Assembly (NCBI GenBank): GCA_027382625.1
Contig: JAJKFJ010024004.1
Location: 1-23,934 of the forward strand
Reading direction: 5' to 3'
Length of the DNA: 23,934 nucleotides
From: Tetmemena sp. SeJ-2015
Taxonomy: Eukaryota > Ciliophora > Spirotrichea > Sporadotrichida > Oxytrichidae
Shown: piece after piece, positions 6,705 through 15,500 of the stretch
How the letters are laid out: each line of letters starts with the position of its first letter
How positions within the stretch are numbered: position 1 is the stretch's first letter
The notes under the pieces: generated by a model
Seen by the model: the letters and a program-made list of their open reading frames with translations, nothing else
Database searches by the model: none
Told to the model about the DNA's origin: nothing
Program-made: the position numbers and the translations under genes

Positions 6705-8945
6705 TCAAAGCTTGGAAGAAAGGTTTCTTGGATAGCGAAGTAAGAAGGCCAAGAAGAAAGCAACTACATTCATCAGTAGAATAACTACAATGGGTATGGC
6801 TTTATTCTCCAATTCTACCAAACTAGGGATGAATATTGCCACAAGTCTAGCTATTGTTCCCGCGATCAAAATCTTAAATACTCTACTCTTAAAATTCAAA
6901 CTTTATTGATTCCATAGGTAGCGGATAGGATGCGTGGGTCAAATAACTCTACATGGCATATGTAAATTGTAGAGAACCCAGCGCATACAGATGATTTCAT
7001 AACAAAGAATATCGCTGCATAAACCAATATCGGAACTGCTTTTAAAGACCTTACAAAAATATATTTATTACTCCACTCTAAAATTATTGCTTGAGGATTT
7101 ACTAAGAATATTATGGTCAGAAATAGACTCGTTGTAAAATAGACAACCATAAGTGCGAGGCGAGATCCTAGTTTCCTTATCAAGGGATCTGATACGAGAT
7201 AACCAAGGCAAGAAAAGCCCATAGCTATAGAAAGCGTATACAGATCTCCCTCTATATATTTAAGAAAGAAGTTAAAAAGGAAGAAGGAAATGTATGTAGC
7301 TAGCCAGCATGGCAACAAAAGCAATATATTCCTCACAGTAGTTCCATTTCTTGTTATCAAAATAAAAGTAAATACAGATGAAGTAAAATTTAAATTTTAT
7401 AATCGCGTCCAATAAACTTTCCTAATTTTAATTCTAAGAGTGTTTAGTTTAGCTTTGTCCAGCTATTCTCTAAGAAAAATTATCATCTATCTTCTATTAC
7501 TGCTCATATCTAGTTATCAAGTCATGAGCAAATTTAGCCTCATCTGTTGAATTGCGGTTGATCCTGCAAATTTATTATGATCCTAAAAACTATCATCTTA
7601 TTTTAATTTGTGCGACATCTTTGCGAGTCTGGCTAAAATTTCCCTTTTTGAGAGTGAACTACAAACTCTCTGGAACTCTTACTACCAACATCAATAAAGA
7701 AGTTGCTGCACTAAAAGCTATAATCATTCAAAAAATTATAGTCGTATTTATGTAAAAGCGAGTGCAATGAAAACAAATACAAGGGTATCATGTGTGAAGT
7801 ATTTGAGCATCAAGGGACAGATTATGAATATCACAGAGTCCAAACAGAATAGGAGGCTGGTAATCTTAGAGGCGCGCTTAGATCCCACGAAGTCTATCAT
7901 GTGAGAGTAGGTTATAAAGTTCTTGCTTGTGAAGAGGAATCCAAAGCAAAATGTGAACAGGTAAGTCAAATTCATAGAGTTCTTGAAGATCAACATAGAA
8001 GTGTACATCATATGCATATTTGCATATAGATTTTTTAGTTTTGGATAAAAATCACCACTTAAAACACTGAAGCAACTATGACAAAGTATCGTTTACCGAT
8101 CCTAAAACATATATCTTAAATTTAATATACAAAATATGTTATATGTGAGTTTATCTGCTAGGATTGGGAATAGGATGCATGAGATAAGTTAGCCAGTAAA
8201 GTCCAAGGTTCCAAAGAGGGACATCCATCCATTCTCACAGCTGTATTCAGGCATAAATCGAGACACCCAGTTAAGGAGGTAGTACTCACTTTATTCATTA
8301 GGCTTAAATACCATTTCCCCAGATTAGTACTTTGGATAGGAAGAGCAAATGTCTTCTCTAGAACAATTAAAAGTCTGCTGAGTTTGAGGATCAGTGATTA
8401 AAAATTAATTAGAGTTTAAAGTGCATTCGTATGGTGGATACATCAGCAGGAAGTTGTAGTTATCAAATTGTATAATCTTATATTATGAGTAGATTATAAT
8501 TATAGATTTTATTTTTTAACAAAATTATTAAAGATTTTTATTAAGTTGAATCAGTAATTTAAAAATATATAATTATAAATTCAGACTTTTTATCTTAGAA
8601 AACAAACATAAACATTTTAAATTAATCGAAACACAGTTATTTTTCAAAAATTCAATGCAATAAAATACCTCATTTAAATAAATTAAATGTCATTTGTAAA
8701 TATCTAATAATAAAATATTGAAAAGTTATACATCATAAAAGCCACATTGAAGTAATGAAGAAATACCAGTGATGACATCCAGTACTAGAACCTTCCATAC
8801 GGTACAGCATTAACATTTTTATATACATATTATAAATTAAAAAGAGACTTAAATTAAGTATGTCTTATATCGAGACTATTTATGTGAGCTTCTTGGAATT
8901 GTCCCAGCCAGGTCCTTCTTCTAATAGCTAATCACGGGGACTCAT
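6705..8945 (-). CDS. Gene 3: SLC22-like MFS transporter, paralog of gene 2 (8 IESs)
   Basis: Predicted plasma-membrane solute or organic-ion transporter. From ATG 8945-8943 to TGA 6707-6705 the length after IES removal is 569 codons (568 aa). Order of features: N-terminus MSPRDQLLEEGPGWDNSKKL; AVPYGRFQYW; TM1; YNYNFLLMYPPYEC; Cys-rich outer loop (NCSREDIC, EYSCENGW); LFGTLDFTGQ; MFS loop LADRIGKRYF; signature MIDFVGSKRASKITS; RVPESLQF after TM6; a central cytoplasmic loop with Gln-rich EQQQKIDDNFSQR; TM7-12 including FVMKSSVCAGFSTIYICHVE, ELFDPRILSATYG and the tail RYPRNLSSKL. It aligns with gene 2 along its full length, so the two are a tandem duplication that has diverged. Eight inserts, including a 266-bp one between TM1 and the outer loop. 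Confidence 0.87.
6897..6907. other. IES 3.8 (pointer AAT, 11 bp)
   Basis: Copies at 6905-6907 and 6894-6896. Among the shortest frame-restoring inserts here; removal joins ATYGIN to FKSRVFKILIAG. Confidence 0.65.
7358..7400. other. IES 3.7 (pointer ATA, 43 bp)
   Basis: Copies at 7398-7400 and 7355-7357. A GAT pointer (46 bp) is an equivalent choice that removes one more residue. Confidence 0.68.
7574..7609. other. IES 3.6 (pointer AAATT, 36 bp)
   Basis: Copies at 7605-7609 and 7569-7573. Multiple of three with an in-frame TGA. Removal gives DVAQICRINRNSTDEAKF, aligning with gene 2 DLQYILKQNK. Confidence 0.85.
7719..7759. other. IES 3.5 (pointer GCTTTTA, 41 bp)
   Basis: Copies at 7753-7759 and 7712-7718. 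Removal joins VFVFIALAF to SAATSLLMLVVRVPES. Confidence 0.92.
8011..8054. other. IES 3.4 (pointer TGAT, 44 bp)
   Basis: Copies at 8051-8054 and 8007-8010. A frame shift here is required; an alternative ATATGCA repeat with only 8 bases removed also restores frame. Confidence 0.6.
8105..8153. other. IES 3.3 (pointer TA, 49 bp)
   Basis: Copies at 8152-8153 and 8103-8104. Removal gives LADRIGKRYFVIV, the MFS loop. The junction is dictated by the motif; the pointer is only two bases. Confidence 0.72.
8464..8729. other. IES 3.2 (pointer ATAAC, 266 bp)
   Basis: Copies at 8725-8729 and 8459-8463. Removal gives AFMMYNYNFLLMYPPYEC, matching gene 2 AYNYGFFLMYPP. It is the longest IES in the window and very AT-rich; no ORF or transposon feature seen inside. 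Confidence 0.9.
8814..8857. other. IES 3.1 (pointer TTAAT, 44 bp)
   Basis: Copies at 8853-8857 and 8809-8813. Removal joins VSIQDIL to NAVPYGRFQYW. Confidence 0.88.
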
Positions 8946-9520
8946 ACAATTTATTTATTTTTTAATTTTTATTTAGCTTTGGTTGCTATTTAAGATGCTG
9001 TTTCAATTCAATTTACTGCTCTAAAATTAAAAAGAGCGTAATGATTATCTTTTAATTAATTACATATCTCTTCTTTTGCCATGTGCTTGAATTCGTGATT
9101 TTAGTGAGTTTGTGGTATTTTATTAGTACTGTAGAGATAATAATTTATTTGTAAACGCTCTCAAATTATTCCTATAGTCTTTTTCGCGGATTAAATAAAT
9201 GTGATATCTATATTTATTATAAAGTCCATTTTGTATCCTTAAATTATTTCATCTTTTAAACAACACTTTTGTAATATAGAAGAATAAAAGAGTTATAGAT
9301 TTTTAATTCAATTTTTATTTTTAAGATTTTAGAATCTTAAATGACCTGTAAAAGTTAAAAAATATATCTTCAACGAGTAGATTTTGAATTTTCAAATTCT
9401 TAGAGCAGCAAAATATGATAATTTCAAATAAATTCATCAACACTTAAAATTTAAAGAACAAATTTTAATTATAGCTGAGAATTTAATTGAAAATTGAATT
9501 AATTATTAAATTTAAGTAAA
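8946..9520. other. Intergenic, AT-rich, upstream of genes 3 and 4
   Basis: About 575 bp, strongly AT-rich, between divergent starts. Presumably holds both promoters. I see no gene, RNA or repeat family. Confidence 0.55.
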
Positions 9521-9867
9521 ATGGAACAGATCAGTGGCAGTTGAAGTATCTTATTTCTAATTAATTATAACACCATTCGAATCAGCATTAAATTCTAAGA
9601 ATTTTCTATCCTTGCAACTTTTGTGTGGGAACGCTCAGTACAGAGTTATAAAAAGACACAAGTTTGTGCAGACCGGAAATTTGAATAAGATCGATTCGCG
9701 CTCACCTTATCTCGCTACTGAGATGTGCTGTGAAGATGAATAAAGAAGAAGCACTAATTAACTATTGATAAGCTATCGAACAAGCTGCAGATCTGGGGGT
9801 GAATCTGCGATTTCAACTGTCACCATTTTGCCACTCCCTCTTTATTATTTTAACTAATCATCGATTT
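9521..9867 (+). CDS. Gene 4: small unrecognised gene (3 IESs), 3' end unresolved
   Basis: Starting at ATG 9521 (after TTTAAGTAAA), removal of three repeat-flanked inserts gives one frame: MEQISIKFQEFSILATF, then ERSVQSYKKTQVCAVK, then MNKEEAIEQAADLGVNLRFQ, about 80 residues before the sequence turns AT-rich. The part around EEAIEQAADLGVNLRF has the look of an amphipathic helix. I do not recognise a family. No TGA follows in frame before the antisense gene 5, so the C-terminus probably needs another junction. A shorter reading that keeps the second insert stops at TGA 9719-9721 after 49 residues. The region has clearly higher GC than its flanks, which supports coding. Confidence 0.5.
9530..9580. 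other. IES 4.1 (pointer ATCAG, 51 bp)
   Basis: Copies at 9530-9534 and 9581-9585. Multiple of three with in-frame TGA. Confidence 0.65.
9665..9723. other. IES 4.2 (pointer TGTGC, 59 bp)
   Basis: Copies at 9665-9669 and 9724-9728. Removal joins YKKTQVCA to VKMNKEEA. Confidence 0.6.
9749..9769. other. IES 4.3 (pointer AAGC, 21 bp)
   Basis: Copies at 9749-9752 and 9770-9773. Removes an in-frame TGA; multiple of three. Confidence 0.62.
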
Positions 9868-9938
9868 TAATTAAATTCTGTGCTATATTTTTGGCGTTTT
9901 CTTTAATTTTTTTACCTTCAATTATTCTTCGAATTAAT

Positions 9939-12020
9939 TCAGTTTAAATAGAATTCCATGATAAAAAATTCAAACAAAGGATTAAGAAAATTGACAACTA
10001 TCTCAGAGAATTGGTTGCTTAGTTCATTTGTTGACTGCGCTTAAAGCTTTTCCAATTAAAATATAAACAATGAAAAACTAATTGAGATCCAATTCTCTTT
10101 TACTGCTATTTAAGCCTCATTATCTCGAGTTCTAGCTTTGATCTAGTCTATATGACTTCATTTAAATTTAGAATACACTTACAATCTTATCTTGCTGAAG
10201 TTTTGAATTAAGCCCATCAACTATCAATTTGCTACTCGACATGTTGCTTAACCTCCTCTTAGAACTAAATATTAAAGTTCATATTATACTTTCATATAAT
10301 TTAACTGTTTCTCTCAAGGGCTTCTTGCTAAGTCATACTTTGATCTCGCCTTTAAGAGGAGAATTTCTTAAGTGACCTGTGCTAAGACCCAGGCCTCACT
10401 TATGATGTTTGGGGTCTTTGATTTATGTTCTCATACGGGTTTTAGTTTTTGAATAGCTCATTCCTATTTTTAATTTGAGCAGCATCAGTTGTTGTCATAT
10501 TAGCTGAAATACTTTTGAACTACTGCTATTCCTATAAGATATCTTAGTCATCAAGTGATTCAATTGCTTCTATGAGTTGATGATAGTCAGATACTTTGAG
10601 TTCCCTCATCAGAGCTGCAAGTTAGAACTCTCTCATTTCACTATTAAAGTTAAGTAAAAAAGAAAATGAGCTTACTTCAGTAGGTGAATAATCATTCGCC
10701 TTCTTTCTTCCAAATCTATAACTGTCTTTTTCTGCTCAGTAGCATTCAAAGTATGAGGCTTTAAGTTATTAGGAACTTAATCTACCTTTACTGCTCTGGT
10801 TTTCAACTGATTCCGAATTTCAGCAAGATCCTGCGAATACTGATGTACCTAGGGATCATTCATGGCGTTAGCATTAATTCCCTAGTAAGTACTCTTCTTT
10901 GTAAGATCTGCTATTTAAGCATTTCTGAAGGTTCTATTTATCCCTGTCTTAGGTCTTTAAGAACTGCTATTTTATAATTCGTTCTGCTTAAAAAAGTTTG
11001 GCTAAGAAATTTAACATGATGCCTAATAAGAAATAAATTAAAAAGAAGAGTCTCTTTGTGGATGAGCAGTCAGATCTTGTAACGTATTTGTTTGATTCAT
11101 AACGCCTATACTCATATTTCTAGAATGCTTATTCCTCGTACCTCTTTCATTAAAATAAGTATAATTATTTTTCCTTATTCATCATACACTAAGCTGCCTC
11201 GTTTTCTGTTAGGATTATATCCAAAATAGAGATAGCTGTTAGGGCCCACATCCATTTTAGGCCCTTAATTGGATCTTAGTTCTCTCTATGAAGAGATGTT
11301 AGACCCAGCTCTGCTTCCCAATTAAGAAGAATTTGGAAATAGCACTCTAGCAGCAGGGGCAATTTGATTTTCAATGTTTGCTCTTTCCTTCTGAGCTGAT
11401 CTTAGAGTTGATGTATCAAGTCCATTTAGATTTCCCTCATTAGTGATATTCAAGTAAGGGTTGAAGTACTTCTTCAGCTTTGAGCTGACTATCTTATTCT
11501 CTGTTTGCTTGAAGAGTTATGAGAGATTAGAATCGTTTATTTCATCAGCGTTTTTATTAAAGAAGATATCGTAGGTGGACTGAAACCCTTACTTTGATTT
11601 CTCCTCCACAAGTTATCTTTAGGCAGGAGTTAGCTCATAGTCGTTCATGTTTCGCTTTTTTGAGGAACTTAATAAACCAATGTTCTTGGAAGCGATAAAC
11701 TCTGCTATAGAAATGATTAAAGCATTTAGAATAGTTAGCTATTTCAGCGGCACCATAAAATAAAATAACCAGGCCTAATAGGCGTTGACTAGTCTTAGCC
11801 TGCTTGGGATTTAAGGGCTCAGCTGTTGAGATAGAAAATATAAACTCCATATTTTAATATCTATAACTGATTTGAGCAGTTTAAGCGTTTTGAGTTAAGT
11901 GATCTGTTTAATGAGTGATCTCTGTCCATCTTGAGAGTCGTCCTTAATTTTGACTCCAGTCTGCATCATTTCTTTGTAGAGTCGCTGTTGCCAGGCCCAA
12001 TGCTCCTTTGACACATCCAT
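9939..12020 (-). CDS. Gene 5: Gln-rich, partly coiled-coil protein (7 IESs, 1 intron)
   Basis: No family recognised. From ATG 12020-12018 to TGA 9941-9939 the processed length is 568 codons (567 aa). The N-terminus MDVSKEHWAWQQRLYKEMMQ is Trp/Gln rich; LSQLFKQTENKIVSSKLKKY and LAEIRNQLKTRAVKVDQ suggest helices; DLEERRRMREFQLAALM through HQLIEAIESLDDQDILQEQQQ is charged and helical; the C-terminal part KLELEIMRLKQQQKRIGSQL is a clear coiled coil. The middle is low-complexity (Ser/Asn/Arg-rich). No signal peptide or membrane segment remains after IES removal, so a cytoplasmic or cytoskeletal protein is likely (inference). It is divergent from gene 6, another Gln-rich coiled-coil protein, across about 510 bp. 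Confidence 0.75.
10058..10083. other. IES 5.7 (pointer AATT, 26 bp)
   Basis: Copies at 10080-10083 and 10054-10057. Removal joins KRIGSQ to LEKLQAQSTNEL. Confidence 0.8.
10148..10182 (-). other. Spliceosomal intron in gene 5 (35 nt)
   Basis: Starts GTAAGTG and ends CATATAG on the minus strand. Phase 0: it joins LQQDKI to TRSKLELEIMRL. No direct repeat at the edges, unlike the IESs. Confidence 0.8.
10260..10314. other. IES 5.6 (pointer AGAG, 55 bp)
   Basis: Copies at 10311-10314 and 10256-10259. Removal joins QQEALER to RLSNMSSSKLIV. Confidence 0.78.
10638..10696. other. IES 5.5 (pointer AATGA, 59 bp)
   Basis: Copies at 10692-10696 and 10633-10637. Removal joins DLEERRRM to REFQLAALMREL. 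Confidence 0.86.
11011..11034. other. IES 5.4 (pointer ATTTCTTA, 24 bp)
   Basis: Copies at 11027-11034 and 11003-11010. Multiple of three without TGA; frame stays open if retained. Confidence 0.72.
11151..11182. other. IES 5.3 (pointer ATGAA, 32 bp)
   Basis: Copies at 11178-11182 and 11146-11150. Removal joins GSLVYDE to RGTRNKHSRNMS. Confidence 0.83.
11675..11780. other. IES 5.2 (pointer TATTA, 106 bp)
   Basis: Copies at 11776-11780 and 11670-11674. Removal joins AKTSQRLL to SSSKKRNMNDYELTP. Confidence 0.72.
11830..11870. other. IES 5.1 (pointer TCA, 41 bp)
   Basis: Copies at 11868-11870 and 11827-11829. Removal joins KTLKLLK to STAEPLNPKQAK. Short pointer; two frames are open here, so less certain. 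Confidence 0.58.
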
Positions 12021-12529
12021 TTTCCCATTTATTCCAGCAGATTATCATCAAAATGTATAAGTTCTATTTTATAATACTATCTTGGTATTCTGGGGGCGGA
12101 TGAGTGGCCAGTTAGCGGTTTTCGGTCATAAAATGTCATAATATATTTAACTCTTTACCTATATTTATTTTAATTATTTCTTTAAAAAATAAAAAAACTC
12201 ACTCTCTAAGATATAAATTGCAAATTAGAATAAATATAATTGAAGTTTAAGATTATTTTTATTAAAAAAATGTTACAAAATCGGTCTATTGGGAAACAGA
12301 ATGACGAAGATTAAAAAGAAATGTTATGATACAATTTTAAATGGTTTTATTTTCCTCGAAGATAAGAAAAAAATATAAGAGAAGTTTCCTGAAAACAAAA
12401 ATATAATATCTGGTTCTCATTAAAATAACCTCAAATAGAATTCAATAGAAGATAATTTTGAAATTCTTAGAAATTCAAGCTTGCATGATTTATTATCATT
12501 CAACACTAATTTTAATTTATGATTTAGAG
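12021..12529. other. Divergent intergenic region, genes 5 and 6
   Basis: About 510 bp between two outward-facing starts; AT-rich with A/T runs. Presumed shared promoter region. No specific motif identified. Confidence 0.55.
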
Positions 12530-15500
12530 ATGACTTCTGGCGTGCAATAAAACAATAAAGTAAGGATAGAGTGATTCGAACAGCAACAACAAAATTCAAC
12601 GAATAAGCAAAGACCTAAAACTAATTCAACTGAAACATTAGCAGTTTAGCAATAAGAAATGCAAGAAATTTAAAATAAGAGTAAGTCAAACAGCAAGAGA
12701 AGGAATCACAAAGGAGAAAGACTAAACGAGCAAGATCAGGATAATCAAGAAAGGGAAGATGAATTCTAAGCTGTCAGCTACGCATACGCTTTCGATGGTC
12801 AAGTCAAAGAGTAAACTTTGAGACATAATAATTTTAAGTCTGTATTCAATTTTTTTCTTCAATTAAATGAGATCAATATACGAGCAGACCATAAACCAGA
12901 ATTCAAACAGAAGAAAGAAGAAAGTTTAGGATGGGGACAATTCACAGAGGAAAAAAGAGCCAAGCTCAGATACTGAAATGAATAACTTAAAGTCTCTCAA
13001 GATAAAAATGAAGGAGAAAATCAGGCAGTATAAACAACTGTTGAAATAAAAAGAAGCGTTAGAGAAAAGTGCAGACACCAATAAAAATCTAATTGCTGCT
13101 AAGTTAATGGAGCGCTCAACCAATTCTATGAGTTTTTAAAAAATAATATTTATATATTTTTCTATTCTTCTAAACTTGCTTAGAGGGAAAAGAATTTCAT
13201 CCTACCTTTACCTTAAGAAACAAATTTGATCGGGGAAGTACTCAGTGAGAGTGAAAATGATTCTGCCTACTTGGATAGAGTTTATGAAACTCTCAAGAAT
13301 AAAAAGGCAGATAAGGAGGTTCTTTCAAAGCTAAAAAGTGCCAAAGATAAGTCAAATTAAAAACGTTCAAAGACACCACTGAATATGAAATAGAGAAGAG
13401 GTCAAACTTAAAAGTTGAATTAGGGTTCTAAGAGATCTAGTGAGCGAGTTAGGTTCGCCTAATTTAACAGTGGCTAAGAAAAAACCCCTGGCCAAGACAT
13501 TTAAACTAAGGAGAAGGCTTATAATGGAGATATTGAGGAGGATATGCTTAATGAACTTGCAAGTTTAGAAGTGGAAACCTAAGGAGACAGTTTGAACTCA
13601 ATAGAGAAAAAGAGATCGCAAACCACAAAAAGGCAGAGAAGAGAGAATCAGCAAGTTTAGGAAGAGGAGAAACATTTGAGGAAGTTATCTAGAAAGAGTA
13701 ACAGTGCTAAGATCAAAGTCTAAAGAGAAAGTTTACCTGATAGGGTATCGATTTAAGAATATGGTTAGGAGAGCAAGCAATTCATTAAAGGTAAATAGAA
13801 CTAGTAAGGTTCTCCATTTAAGTCTCACAACTAAAAAATGAAGGAGAGAGTACTAAGAGAGGAGGAAAGTATTTAAGACCTCTACAAGAATATGGAAAGC
13901 TTTGGTTAGTTTGATTTGAGTTCATAGAACTAATAAGAAACTGGAAACGCATCTCAGCAAAATATTTACATATATGGAATAGGTAATCAAATCAATTTCA
14001 GCGATAGTGCATCTCTGTTAACAAGAGATTATAATTCTAGCAAAACTATCTAACCTATGATAGCTAATGAATTTTCGAATATTGTGACAATTATTACAGA
14101 AAAAAGAAAATAAATAAAATTTGTTTAATACCTTTCTTTAGCTATACCAATCAGCAAGATCTTGAATTCAAGGTTGTTGGAGATCCTACGACTTTGAATT
14201 CCGACCAGCCTTATCAAAATCAAGCCTCTAAAATCAAGAAAAATTTCTAAAAGCTTCAGCAGGCTTAGAAGATAAATTAAACTTATTCGAACAGACAGAT
14301 TCTTAAAAATTAAGAGCTCTCAGTTAGAAAACCTGACCATTAGATAAACAAGGCTCTTTTATCAGCCACTTCAGATCAAAGACAAACTTAGCGACTCTAG
14401 TCTGTACTGAACTAATACCAGACTAAACAATAATTTCATTTCTAGCAAAGTTTTGGAGAACAGAGACCCAAATCAGTCATCATGTAGAACTCAGATCTAA
14501 ACCTTGATGCTAATAACATTTCAATTTCAGAGACTCATCATTTTTAGAATACCTCATAGACTAATGACAATCTATCCACTTCTGCTTATCCTAATAAATT
14601 GAACAGTTCGGTTTCTTTCCTTACTCAAGGTTCTATATCTACTACGACGCAGAAATTGGCTGAAACTGCCTATGGATTTGGAAAGAAGTCAAGGTAGAGC
14701 AAGGTTAGCAGATTTAATTAAGCTTTCTTCGACTCTGATGTGAAAGAAGTAGATTAAAAGCGATTGAAGATAGCCATGTAAGAGGATTAACTGGAACAAA
14801 TGAAAGCTCAAATGAGTAAAGAGGGTTTGACCATAAATTCACAACTTATTTTAACTTATAATTCAAATATTTTTGTCTATAAAAGACGAGATGAAGATAA
14901 AAACATTGCAAGAAAAGATAGAGAATGATAAAAGGGAGCAGATGAATCTGAGGAAAAGAATTTAAGAGATCAGGGAACAACAAGAAAAGAAAACTAAAGA
15001 GCGCGATTAGAGGAATTAAAGTATAGATTCTTAAAATGCACATTTATAAAGGGGCAGCAATAATATTTATGGCAAAGAAATAAGCTCAAGTAGGAATGAG
15101 ATGAATAGAACAATATCTTTTAATGCATATCTAGATTCAGGCTTTCAAAATCAATTCAACAAAATTAATTAGCTAAAGCAACCTATACTTCATATTTAAA
15201 GCAAGAGGAGTTCCACTTCTCAAATGAGATCTAGACCTGACTTTGATTAACAAAGCTATTCCTAGAATTTTTGCTCAAATAAAAATTAAGTTTCTAATAA
15301 AAAATATAAAAGAATATATAAAGTTATTCTTTTTGTTTGATTTAGAAATTCTACATTTTAAATTATGATAGATTTGTTTATTTACAATAAAACTAGTCAT
15401 AGTACTAAACTTAAAATCTCTCCAGGTATCACGATCAACGAAACGTGATAAATATAAGAGACAATAGAAGCCAGGGTTCAATTGACTAGCAGTTTGAGGC

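Noticed and set aside
7552..7755. Plus-strand ORF of 67 residues
   Set aside because: Antisense to the gene 3 segment encoding RVPESLQF; spans two of its IESs.
8464..8729. Transposon inside the long IES
   Set aside because: No ORF, terminal inverted repeat or telomere-like end could be seen.
11635..11850. Minus-strand 71-residue ORF with a hydrophobic stretch
   Set aside because: Part is a gene 5 coding segment; the hydrophobic part lies inside the TATTA-flanked insert 5.2.
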